44,241 nt of DNA, from contig NZ_AGUD01000297.1 in NCBI RefSeq assembly GCF_000240225.1, forward strand, positions 1-44,241. The letters are read 5' to 3'. Under the pieces are notes generated by a model. The model was not told the DNA's origin and ran no database searches. It worked only from the letters and a program-made list of their open reading frames with translations. Positions 9,770-16,195 of the stretch are shown here, piece by piece (position 1 is the first letter of the stretch; each line of letters opens with the position of its first letter). A program made the translations under genes and the position numbers. The DNA is from Patulibacter medicamentivorans (lineage in GTDB: Bacteria; Actinomycetota; Thermoleophilia; Solirubrobacterales; Solirubrobacteraceae).

Positions 9770-10390
9770 CTACTCGTCGTCGCCGGCGTCGGCGGACTCG
9801 CCGGCGCGACGGATGATGATCTGGTCGGCCTCGATCGTGACCTCGATCGGGCGATGGCCGGCCCAGTGCTCGGCGTAGATGCCGGAGTCGGCGACGGCCG
9901 GGTCGAGCCACAGCCCGTAGCCCTCCTCGCCGTGGTCGAACGTGCCCTCGAAGGCGTTCGTCGACGAGCCACCGCGACGGCGGCGGCGACCACCGCGACG
10001 GCGGCGCTTGGGCTTGCCGTCCTCGTCCTCGTCCTCGTCGTCCTCGTCCTCGCCGGCAGCGGCGCGGGCGGCCTTCTCGGCGGCGCGGGCGGCGGCCTTC
10101 TCGGCCTCCTCGGCGGCCTTGCGCTCCTCCTCGGCCTTGCGCTCGGCCTCGGCGGCCTCGAGCTCGGCGGCGATCTGCGCGTCGTCCTCGGCCCGCAGGT
10201 CGACGTCCTCGGGAGCGACGACCGCCAGCGGATCGTCGGGAGCGGCGGCGGCCAGCTCGTTCTCCGCCTTGAACGCGGCGATCTGCTGTCCGGTGACCTC
10301 CAGCTGGTGCGCGATCCAGGCGTCGGTGCGACCCTGGCGCACCCACGTACGGATCTGGTTCAGGTGGGGTCGAAGCGATCGGCGAGCCAT
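9770..10390 (-). CDS. HTH-like protein with charged linker and beta C-terminal domain, unknown
   Basis: A 206-aa protein in three parts. The N-terminal ~45 residues (LNQIRTWVRQGRTDAWIAHQLEVTGQQIAAFK) look like a small helix-turn-helix of the kind that asks whether a position can be bound. A long Ala/Glu/Lys coiled-coil-like stretch follows, then a run of Asp/Glu and a run of Arg/Gly (about 80-145). The C-terminal ~60 residues (FEGTFDHGEEGYGLWLDPAV, YAEHWAGHRPIEVTIEADQIIIRR) look like a compact beta domain. I do not recognise a named family with certainty. The polyacidic and polybasic blocks suggest nucleic-acid or ribosome association. A TAGATT hexamer lies 12 nt upstream of the ATG. Confidence 0.72.
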   Translation of the reverse strand: MARRSLRPHLNQIRTWVRQGRTDAWIAHQLEVTGQQIAAFKAENELAAAAPDDPLAVVAPEDVDLRAEDDAQIAAELEAAEAERKAEEERKAAEEAEKAAARAAEKAARAAAGEDEDDEDEDEDGKPKRRRRGGRRRRRGGSSTNAFEGTFDHGEEGYGLWLDPAVADSGIYAEHWAGHRPIEVTIEADQIIIRRAGESADAGDDE

Positions 10391-10402
10391 GGTACGCAGG
10401 CA

Positions 10403-10408
10403 AATCTA
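10403..10408 (-). promoter_or_regulatory. -10 element TAGATT (minus strand)
   Basis: Read on the minus strand, TAGATT ends 12 nt before the ATG at 10390. This implies a leader of only a few nucleotides. Confidence 0.45.
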
Positions 10409-10598
10409 GCGTCGATCCACCCTCCCGCGCGTGGCGGTCCGCTCGCGGCCCGGACGCGAGGGTCCGCGCGGCGAGCGAGCCGGGCGTCGCTGCGGCGACG
10501 TACTCGCGCGCGAGAAGCCACGCCGCGGCGTGGACGCCGGCGTCCGTCGTCGGCCCGGGACGCGCCCCCGGCAGCGGGATGTCGCGCCGCGCTGCGGA

Positions 10599-10880
10599 TC
10601 AGGCGAAGACGAGGCTCAGGACCCGGAACATGACCAGGGTGACCAGCACCGCGGTCAGGATCAGGACCGAGACCAGGGCCAGGTAGCGCAGCGTGCGGCG
10701 GCGCTTGACCTGGTCGAAGCGGCGCTCTGCCTCGCGTCGCTGGGCCGCGCGCAGCGTCTTGTCGCGCTGACGCTGGGCGAGCTCCGTCTCCCGCGCGAGG
10801 CGGCGCTCCAGCTCGTCGAGCGAGCCACGGGAACGTGGGCGGGGCGAGGTCACCGAGGGCAGCGTAGAGCATCTCGACAC
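10599..10880 (-). CDS. Small tail-anchored coiled-coil membrane protein
   Basis: A protein of up to 93 aa. Residues about 18-60 form a basic, Arg/Glu-rich helix likely to be a coiled coil (LDELERRLARETELAQRQRDK). Residues about 68-92 form one hydrophobic helix (LALVSVLILTAVLVTLVMF) at the very C-terminus, so it should be a membrane protein with a cytoplasmic helix. Its start is 4 bp from the stop of the upstream nuclease gene, so the two are probably translationally coupled. A GTG at 10853 is an alternative start. No family was recognised. Confidence 0.62.
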   Translation of the reverse strand: MSRCSTLPSVTSPRPRSRGSLDELERRLARETELAQRQRDKTLRAAQRREAERRFDQVKRRRTLRYLALVSVLILTAVLVTLVMFRVLSLVFA

Positions 10881-10884
10881 CCCC

Positions 10885-11481
10885 TCAGCACGCCGACCAG
10901 AGCCCGCTTCCGCGTCGACGGGCCCGTCGCTGCAGCCGTTCCAGCGTCGCCGCGGTGCTCCCGTTGGGGGCGATCGTGAGGACCCGCGCGTAGCCCTCGG
11001 CGACCAACCGCTCGCTGACGCTGCGCTGCCAGCCGTCCGGCACGACGGCCGCCAGCAGCCGGCCGTAGGGGTCGATCGACTGACGGTCGAACCGCAGCCG
11101 CACCCGCCGTCCCGCGACCCAGCGGTGGTTGGCCCGCGAGGCGGCGGGACCGAAGCACTGGACCGGCTTGCGGGGGTGGACCGACTCGGGCGCGTCGACC
11201 CCGAGGTAGCGGATCGTGACCTGGGCGCGACCCCGCCGATCGCCGAACGCGACCCGCACGGTGTCGCCGTCGAGGACCTCGGTCACGCGCGCCCTCGCCC
11301 CGGCGCGCGAGAGCGCCGCGACCGCGCGCCCCGGCCCGGCGGCGACCACGGGGCCCGGCGCGGGGGCGAGTCGGATCGACGCCCAGCCGCCGGCCGCGGC
11401 GGCGACCAGCAGCAGCGGCAGCGGCAGCGCGCCGACCGCCTGCGCGACGCGGCTCGCGACCGGGGCGGGAGGGTGGGGCAT
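10885..11481 (-). CDS. Membrane-anchored or secreted thermonuclease (SNase) family protein
   Basis: A 198-aa protein. A hydrophobic segment at about 14-38 acts as signal peptide or anchor. The staphylococcal-nuclease OB-fold follows from about 63. Expected active-site positions are present: D71 and D73 in VLDGDTV, R91 and D96/E99 in IRYLGVDAPE, and R141 in DPYGRLLA. These correspond to the Arg35, Asp40, Glu43 and Arg87 roles of SNase. It should be a Ca2+-dependent extracytoplasmic nuclease cutting DNA or RNA 5' of phosphates. It precedes a small membrane protein in an apparent two-gene operon. The start is supported by TAGACC ending 6 nt upstream. Confidence 0.9.
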   Translation of the reverse strand: MPHPPAPVASRVAQAVGALPLPLLLVAAAAGGWASIRLAPAPGPVVAAGPGRAVAALSRAGARARVTEVLDGDTVRVAFGDRRGRAQVTIRYLGVDAPESVHPRKPVQCFGPAASRANHRWVAGRRVRLRFDRQSIDPYGRLLAAVVPDGWQRSVSERLVAEGYARVLTIAPNGSTAATLERLQRRARRRGSGLWSAC

Positions 11482-11487
11482 CGTCCC

Positions 11488-11493
11488 GGTCTA
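11488..11493 (-). promoter_or_regulatory. -10-like TAGACC (minus strand) for the nuclease
   Basis: Minus-strand TAGACC ends 6 nt before the ATG at 11481, fitting the leaderless pattern with one mismatch at the last base. Confidence 0.45.
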
Positions 11494-11589
11494 GCGCGCA
11501 ACGGCCCGTCCTCGGCCGGGCGGCACGCGATCGGCACGGAATGGTCGCGAGGCCGTACCACAACGGATGAGTCCCGTCACGCCGGGTCC

Positions 11590-11770
11590 TAGTACCATGC
11601 GGCGCCTCCGGCACGGCTTGCCGCCCGTCGTGCCGCCGCCCCCCGGAGCGATCCGGGGCCGGACGGGCTGGTCCCGCCGGGCGGGTGGGATCGCGTGCCG
11701 TCGCGTGGCACGAGACGAGATCGCACATCACCGGGCGACCGGGATCGAACACCAACTCCGAAGGAACGAC
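11590..11770 (+). promoter_or_regulatory. Candidate structured leader of the aldolase gene
   Basis: TAGTAC at 11590-11595 is a possible -10. The ~170 nt that follow contain three hairpins: 11609-11615 with 11629-11635; CCCCGG/CCGGGG at 11641-11658; and CGTGCC/GGCACG at 11694-11712. GGCACG and CGTGCC occur twice each, so arms of the first and third hairpins could swap partners. A clear Shine-Dalgarno AAGGA (11761-11765) lies 5 nt before the ATG. Regulation is inferred only. Confidence 0.35.
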
Positions 11771-12853
11771 ATGGCTGTCCAGACCGCATCGTCGATCGAC
11801 CGCGTGACCGAGCTGCTCGGCGACGAGGCCGAGTCCCTCCTGGGCCACCGGTCCACCACCGTCGACGCCTCGACGCTGCACCTTCCCGGCCCCGACTTCG
11901 TCGACCGGATCTACGCGCAGACCGACCGCAACAACCAGGTCCTGCGCAACCTCCAGGGCCTCTTCGACCACGGTCGCCTGGGCGGCACGGGCTACGTCTC
12001 GATCCTGCCGGTCGACCAGGGCATCGAGCACTCCGCCGGCGCCAGCTTCGCGCCCAACCCGCGCTACTTCGATCCCGAGAACATCGTCGAGCTGGCGCAC
12101 GAGGGCGGCTGCAACGCCGTCGCATCGACGCTCGGCGTCCTCGGTGCCGTGAGCCGCAAGTGGGCCCACAAGATCCCCTTCATCGTCAAGATCAACCACA
12201 ACGAGCTGCTGCGCCTGCCGAACCAGTTCGACCAGGTCGAGTTCTCCTCGGTCAAGCGCGCCTGGGAGCTGGGCGCCACCGGCGTCGGCGCCACGATCTA
12301 CTTCGGCAGCGAGCAGTCGACCCGCCAGCTGGTCGAGATCGCGCGCGCGTTCGAGGAGGCCCACCGCCTCGGCATGTACACGGTGCTGTGGTGCTACCTG
12401 CGCAACTCGGGCTTCAAGAAGGACGGGGTCGACTACCACGTCGCCGCCGACCTGACCGCGCAGGCCAACCACCTCGGCGTCACGATCGAGGCGGACATCA
12501 TCAAGCAGAAGCTGCCCGAGAACAACGGCGGCTACACCGCGATCGGCGGCGGCTACGGCAAGACCCACAAGCTGGTCTACGAGCAGCTGACCACCGATCA
12601 CCCGATCGACCTGACCCGCTACCAGGTCCTCAACTGCTACTCCGGCCGCGCCGGCCTGATCAACTCTGGCGGTGCCTCGTCGGGCGCCAGCGACCTGGCC
12701 GAGGCGGTCAAGACCGCGGTCATCAACAAGCGCGCGGGCGGCACCGGCCTGATCTCCGGCCGCAAGGCGTTCCAGCGTCCGGTCGAGGAGGGCGTCGCGC
12801 TCCTCAACGCGATCCAGGACGTCTACCTGGACCCGCAGATCACGATCGCCTGA
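11771..12853 (+). CDS. fbaB: Class I fructose-bisphosphate aldolase (DhnA/FbaB type)
   Basis: A 360-aa enzyme of the archaeal/DhnA class I aldolase family, unrelated in sequence to the class II zinc aldolase of most actinobacteria. It cleaves fructose-1,6-bisphosphate to DHAP and G3P through a Schiff-base lysine. Diagnostic segments are [78 protein letters not shown] and [10 protein letters not shown] did not assign the catalytic lysine by eye. The ATG at 11771 is fixed by a strong Shine-Dalgarno sequence (AAGGA, 5-nt spacing); the upstream part of the open frame is not aldolase-like. It is a monocistronic unit with a GC hairpin downstream. Confidence 0.95.
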   Translation: MAVQTASSIDRVTELLGDEAESLLGHRSTTVDASTLHLPGPDFVDRIYAQTDRNNQVLRNLQGLFDHGRLGGTGYVSILPVDQGIEHSAGASFAPNPRYFDPENIVELAHEGGCNAVASTLGVLGAVSRKWAHKIPFIVKINHNELLRLPNQFDQVEFSSVKRAWELGATGVGATIYFGSEQSTRQLVEIARAFEEAHRLGMYTVLWCYLRNSGFKKDGVDYHVAADLTAQANHLGVTIEADIIKQKLPENNGGYTAIGGGYGKTHKLVYEQLTTDHPIDLTRYQVLNCYSGRAGLINSGGASSGASDLAEAVKTAVINKRAGGTGLISGRKAFQRPVEEGVALLNAIQDVYLDPQITIA

Positions 12854-12874
12854 GGTCGAATCGACCGGCCGGAG

Positions 12875-12901
12875 GCCCTCGGCGGCGGCGCTGCCGAGGG
12901 C
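12875..12901 (+). terminator. Hairpin after the aldolase gene
   Basis: A 9-bp perfect stem GCCCTCGGC/GCCGAGGGC with a 9-nt loop begins 22 nt after the aldolase stop codon. There is no T tract. It is a probable terminator. Confidence 0.6.
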
Positions 12902-12951
12902 GCGGGCGACGGTTCGTCGCCAACCGGCCACGCACTCCGCGCCAGCCGTCC

Positions 12952-12957
12952 TACAAT
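12952..12957 (+). promoter_or_regulatory. -10 element TACAAT before the rhomboid-like gene
   Basis: TACAAT ends 7 nt before the ATG at 12965 and 4 nt before a GTG at 12962, which favours the ATG as a leaderless start. Confidence 0.55.
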
Positions 12958-12964
12958 CGGTGTG

Positions 12965-13834
12965 ATGGCGGGCGCGGCAGAGCTCTTCACGGTGTGCCGC
13001 AGCTGCGGGCAGCAGGTCTCGACCTTCGTGACCGAATGCCCGTACTGCGGGACCCGGCTGCGCCGTCGTGCCCCGCGACTGGAGCGCAAGGACGGCGATC
13101 TCGAGGCGCTGCTGCGCGAGCCGGCGATCGACGAGCCGGAGATGCCGGCCGATCCCGACGACGACGTCGTGGTGCCGCTGCGCAAGCTCCGCCGGCGGCC
13201 GAAGGCGGGCCCCTCGGGCCGCTCACGGGTGCCGAAGCGGGGCCGCCGGCCGCAGCGCCGGACCCGCGCCCACGACGCGATCGTCGACCGGCGTCCGTGG
13301 GTCACGATCGTCCTGGTCGCGATCTCGCTGATCGGCGTCCCGACGCTGAGGATCGTCGGCCGCGAGGACCTGCTGCTGTTCCCCGGCCTCGGCGACCTGG
13401 AGCCCTGGCGCTACGCCACGGCCCCGTTCGCCTACGTCGACACCTGGCACGCGCTGGCGGTGATCGGGACCTTCGGGATCTTCGGCTGGCTGTGGGAGCG
13501 CCGCGCCGGGCTGGTCGGCAGCGTCGTCGTGCTGCTGAGCTTCCTGGTCGCTGGCGTCGGCGGGCTGGCGCTCGCCGCCCAGGCCGACGGGGCCGAGATC
13601 TACGCCGGTGCCGGCGGCGCGGCGACGGCGCTGGCGACCGCCTGGATCGTCGCCGAGCTGCGCGCCCGTCAGCGCAAGGACGCGCTCGACGGCGACCTGC
13701 TGGGCGCGGCCACGATGCTGGTCGTGACGCTCGCCGCCTGCGGCGTCGCGATCGCCGGGGCGCCGCTGGCGGCCGTGATCGGCGTCGTCCTCGGCGTGCC
13801 GGTCGGCCTGGCGCTCGCCGCGGCGCGCAAGTAG
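12965..13834 (+). CDS. Zinc-ribbon rhomboid-like membrane protein, probably non-proteolytic
   Basis: A 289-aa protein. A four-cysteine zinc ribbon (C11-x2-C14, C25-x2-C28) opens the protein. A charged linker to about 105 leads to a membrane domain with about six helices. The domain resembles rhomboid proteases: WRYATAPFAYVDTWHALAVIGTFGIFGWLWERR matches the L1/TM2 region, and GAGGAATAL occupies the place of the catalytic GxSG motif. Here the serine position is Gly, and no partner His in a late helix is seen, so a pseudo-rhomboid is likely. Similar zinc-ribbon/rhomboid fusions are known in Actinobacteria. Substrate and role are unknown. Confidence 0.75.
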   Translation: MAGAAELFTVCRSCGQQVSTFVTECPYCGTRLRRRAPRLERKDGDLEALLREPAIDEPEMPADPDDDVVVPLRKLRRRPKAGPSGRSRVPKRGRRPQRRTRAHDAIVDRRPWVTIVLVAISLIGVPTLRIVGREDLLLFPGLGDLEPWRYATAPFAYVDTWHALAVIGTFGIFGWLWERRAGLVGSVVVLLSFLVAGVGGLALAAQADGAEIYAGAGGAATALATAWIVAELRARQRKDALDGDLLGAATMLVVTLAACGVAIAGAPLAAVIGVVLGVPVGLALAAARK

Positions 13835-13955
13835 CGGCACCCGCGGCGGGCCGGCGAATCGCCTTCTCGGTGGGCGGTTCGGGGTGAGGTGGCGATCGGG
13901 CGTCGCCGGGCCGTCACCTCGACGTCTCGTCGCGGGTGCTCCGCGAGACGACGAT

Positions 13956-13989
13956 CCTGCGGGCGGTGCGCCTCGTATCCACCCGCAGG
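13956..13989. repeat. 8-bp inverted repeat upstream of the 14018 gene
   Basis: CCTGCGGG (13956-13963) and CCCGCAGG (13982-13989) form a perfect inverted repeat with an 18-nt spacer. The right arm falls where a -35 would be for the TATGCT element at 14005, so this could be an operator or simply a hairpin. Confidence 0.4.
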
Positions 13990-14004
13990 TGGACGGCACA
14001 CCCG

Positions 14005-14010
14005 TATGCT
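14005..14010 (+). promoter_or_regulatory. -10 element TATGCT deciding the start at 14018
   Basis: TATGCT ends 7 nt before a GTG at 14018. An in-frame ATG at 14006 lies inside the hexamer itself and could not be in a transcript made from it. Confidence 0.45.
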
Positions 14011-14017
14011 CAACCTG

Positions 14018-14383
14018 GTGCCCGACGCTCCCTACACCGCGGACGAGGTCGACGCCGCCGTGCGCGCGATCAGCGACCCGCAGCGACTGCGGCGAGCCGA
14101 GCAGATCGTCACCCATGCGGTCCCCGGCCTGCAGCGGATCATCGACGGCGCGCTGCAGGACGGCGGCTGGTTCAGCCAGGGCCACGAGCAACAGGTCGAG
14201 TCCGCCGCCGCCGAGCCCGATCCGGAGCAGCGGACCGCCCGCCTGCACCAGCTGCTGGCCGACGAGTCGCGGTTGGCGATGCTGGTCGGGGTGACCGTCG
14301 GCTTCGAGCTCGCCAGCGAGCTGGCCCGTCAGCGCACCGCCCCATCCGCCAACGACCCCTCCGACGAGGAACCGCGCCCATGA
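14018..14383 (+). CDS. Small helical protein of unknown function
   Basis: A 121-aa soluble, probably all-helical protein with no recognised domain (YTADEVDAAVRAISDPQRLRRAEQ, GLQRIIDGALQDGGWF, LHQLLADESRLAMLVGVTVGFELASELAR). It has no signal peptide; the C-terminal 20 residues are polar and disordered-looking. The start at GTG 14018 is inferred from the -10 element 7 nt upstream; ATG 14006 would add four residues. Its stop codon overlaps the next ATG (ATGA), so it is in an operon and coupled to the UPF0173 hydrolase. That linkage hints at a shared pathway, but no function can be assigned. Confidence 0.65.
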   Translation: MPDAPYTADEVDAAVRAISDPQRLRRAEQIVTHAVPGLQRIIDGALQDGGWFSQGHEQQVESAAAEPDPEQRTARLHQLLADESRLAMLVGVTVGFELASELARQRTAPSANDPSDEEPRP

Positions 14384-15057
14384 CCAAGCTCACCTTCCTC
14401 GGCCAGTCCGCCGTCCTGCTGGAGGCCGGCGGCACGTCGGTCCTGGTCGATCCGTTCCTGACCGGCAACCCGAAGGCCGTCACCCCGGCCGACGAGCTGT
14501 CGCCGGACGTGATCGTCCTGAGCCACGGCCACGGCGACCACTACGGCGACGCGGTGCCGATCGCCAAGCGGACGGGCGCCAAGGTGATCGCGATCGTCGA
14601 GATCGCCAACGAGCTGGCCGAGCAGGGCCTGGACGTCGCCGATCCGAACCTGGGCGGCACCGTCGCCTTCGACGGCGGCTGGGTGCGGCTGGTCCCGGCC
14701 TGGCACACGAACACGACGCCGAGCGGCACCGTCGCCGTGGCGGCCGGGCTGGTGCTGAACGTCGGCGACCGCACGATCTACCACCTGGGCGACACCGCGC
14801 TCTTCAGCGACCTGGCGCTGCCGGGGCGCCGCGACAGCCTCGACGCGGCGCTGATCCCGATCGGCGGCCACTACACGATGGATCGCCACGACGCCGTCGA
14901 AGCGGCCCGCCTGGTCGGCGCGCCGATCGTCGTCCCGGTCCACTACGACACCTTCCCGCCGATCGAGACCGACGCCCAGGCCTACAAGCAGGACGTCGAG
15001 GCGGCGGGCATCGCCCGCGTCGAGGTCCTGGCCCCGGGCACCTCGATCGAGATCTAG
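14380..15057 (+). CDS. UPF0173 metal-dependent hydrolase (metallo-beta-lactamase fold)
   Basis: A 225-aa MBL-fold hydrolase of the UPF0173/UlaG-like group. The N-terminus LTFLGQSAVLLEAGGTSVLVDPFLTGNP is typical. The HxHxDH metal site is H49-G-H51-G-D53-H54. Later ligands lie in WHTN, HLGDTALFSD and VPVHYDTFPP. Length is exactly that of the family. Family members are cytoplasmic and mostly of unknown substrate. It starts with an ATG overlapping the stop of the preceding small gene. A gene for a stand-alone Lrp/AsnC ligand-binding domain follows 34 bp downstream and may be co-transcribed. Confidence 0.92.
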   Translation: MTKLTFLGQSAVLLEAGGTSVLVDPFLTGNPKAVTPADELSPDVIVLSHGHGDHYGDAVPIAKRTGAKVIAIVEIANELAEQGLDVADPNLGGTVAFDGGWVRLVPAWHTNTTPSGTVAVAAGLVLNVGDRTIYHLGDTALFSDLALPGRRDSLDAALIPIGGHYTMDRHDAVEAARLVGAPIVVPVHYDTFPPIETDAQAYKQDVEAAGIARVEVLAPGTSIEI

Positions 15058-15091
15058 GCCCGACCGCCCGAACGAGCACGGAGACGACGAG

Positions 15092-15373
15092 ATGGCAGTC
15101 GCAACGGCGATCGTGCTGGTCCAGGCCAACCGGGTCGCGCTCGGCGACCTCGGCGAGCGGCTGGCCGAGGTCGACGGGGTCGGCGAGGCCTACTCGGTGA
15201 CCGGCGACTGGGACTTCGTGGCGATCGTCCGCGTGCCCCAGCACGAGCAGCTGGCCGAGGTCGTCACCGGACGGATCTCGAAGCTCGAGGGCGTCGAGCG
15301 GACCCAGACGCTGGTCGCGTTCGAGGCATTCAGCCGCCACGATCTCGACGCGCTCTTCGACGTCGGCGGCTGA
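15092..15373 (+). CDS. Stand-alone Lrp/AsnC ligand-binding (RAM) domain protein
   Basis: A 93-aa protein consisting only of the alpha/beta RAM domain of Lrp/AsnC regulators (TAIVLVQANRVALGDLGERLAEVDGVGEAYSVTGDWDFVAIVRV and VEGVERTQTLVAFEAF-like end). The DNA-binding HTH is absent. Such proteins form dimers or decamers that bind amino acids or modulate partner regulators. It lies 34 bp behind the UPF0173 gene, with a Shine-Dalgarno GGAG (15080-15083) 8 nt before the ATG, consistent with an internal operon gene. The target ligand is unknown. Confidence 0.88.
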   Translation: MAVATAIVLVQANRVALGDLGERLAEVDGVGEAYSVTGDWDFVAIVRVPQHEQLAEVVTGRISKLEGVERTQTLVAFEAFSRHDLDALFDVGG

Positions 15374-15428
15374 CCGCGGCGGCACCGCGCCAGGCCGCGC
15401 CCCGGCGCCGGCCCGGCCGGGCGGTCGG

Positions 15429-15434
15429 TACCCT
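15429..15434 (+). promoter_or_regulatory. -10 element TACCCT before the 15442 gene
   Basis: TACCCT ends 7 nt before the GTG at 15442, supporting a leaderless GTG start. Confidence 0.5.
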
Positions 15435-15441
15435 CGCCTGC

Positions 15442-16164
15442 GTGCCGATCGCCCGTCCCGAGTTCGGACCGTCCCTGGTCGACGTCGTCGCGCCGCGGGC
15501 GCGGCGGGTCTCGCGGCGGTCGTGGATCGTGGCCGGCACCCTGGTCGCGCTGCTGCTGGCGGCGATCGCCGCGGTCCTGATCGCCCGCTCCCGGCCCGAG
15601 ACGCAGGTGATCATCCGCGGGCCGCTGACCTTCAACACCCGCTTCGACGACCGCACGCAGCGGCTGCCGGCCGAGCCCGGCGAGCTGCTGCGGCTGCACG
15701 TCTCGGCCGTCCAGGGCGCCGGCGGGGCCCTCAAGCGCGGCGAGGAGACCCTGGTCTTCCGCGACGGCGGCCCGCCGCCGACCCGCTCCGAGCCGGCCGG
15801 CGCGCCGATCGCTCAGCTGAGCCTGCGGATGGTCGGCATCATGCGCAAGGTCCGTGCCGAGCTCGCGGCGATCCCCGGATCCGACTTCCAGCTGCGCGGC
15901 GAGGGTCGCGTCAAGATCGGCAAGGACAACGCCGGCTGGCTGGTGCGCTACCAGTACCGCAGCGGTCCCGCCAACCAGAAGCGGATCTACTACGGCGTGC
16001 GGCTGCTGCTGCTGCCCGACGTGATCGGCACGCGCGAGCGGGTGCTCGACATGTCGCTGCGGACCGAGAGCTCGCCGGTGGTGCCGAACATCCGCCTGGC
16101 CGGCTCGAACGGGCCGATGCGGACGCCCTTCTACGGGATCGCGTTCGGCACCGAGGCGCCGTAG
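15442..16164 (+). CDS. Single-pass membrane protein with extracytoplasmic domain, unknown
   Basis: A 240-aa protein. A short basic cytoplasmic N-terminus (about 1-27) is followed by one transmembrane helix at about 28-48 (IVAGTLVALLLAAIAAVLIA). A roughly 190-residue outside domain is rich in beta strands (TQVIIRGPLTFNTRFDDR, LLRLHVSAVQGAGG, GWLVRYQYRSG, RIYYGVRLLLLPD, PFYGIAFGTEAP). I do not recognise the family. It is convergent with the sigma-factor gene and stops 32 bp from it. The GTG start is supported by a -10 element. Confidence 0.7.
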   Translation: MPIARPEFGPSLVDVVAPRARRVSRRSWIVAGTLVALLLAAIAAVLIARSRPETQVIIRGPLTFNTRFDDRTQRLPAEPGELLRLHVSAVQGAGGALKRGEETLVFRDGGPPPTRSEPAGAPIAQLSLRMVGIMRKVRAELAAIPGSDFQLRGEGRVKIGKDNAGWLVRYQYRSGPANQKRIYYGVRLLLLPDVIGTRERVLDMSLRTESSPVVPNIRLAGSNGPMRTPFYGIAFGTEAP

Positions 16165-16195
16165 GGGCGCTGGCGCTCGCGGTCGGCTGACCCGC

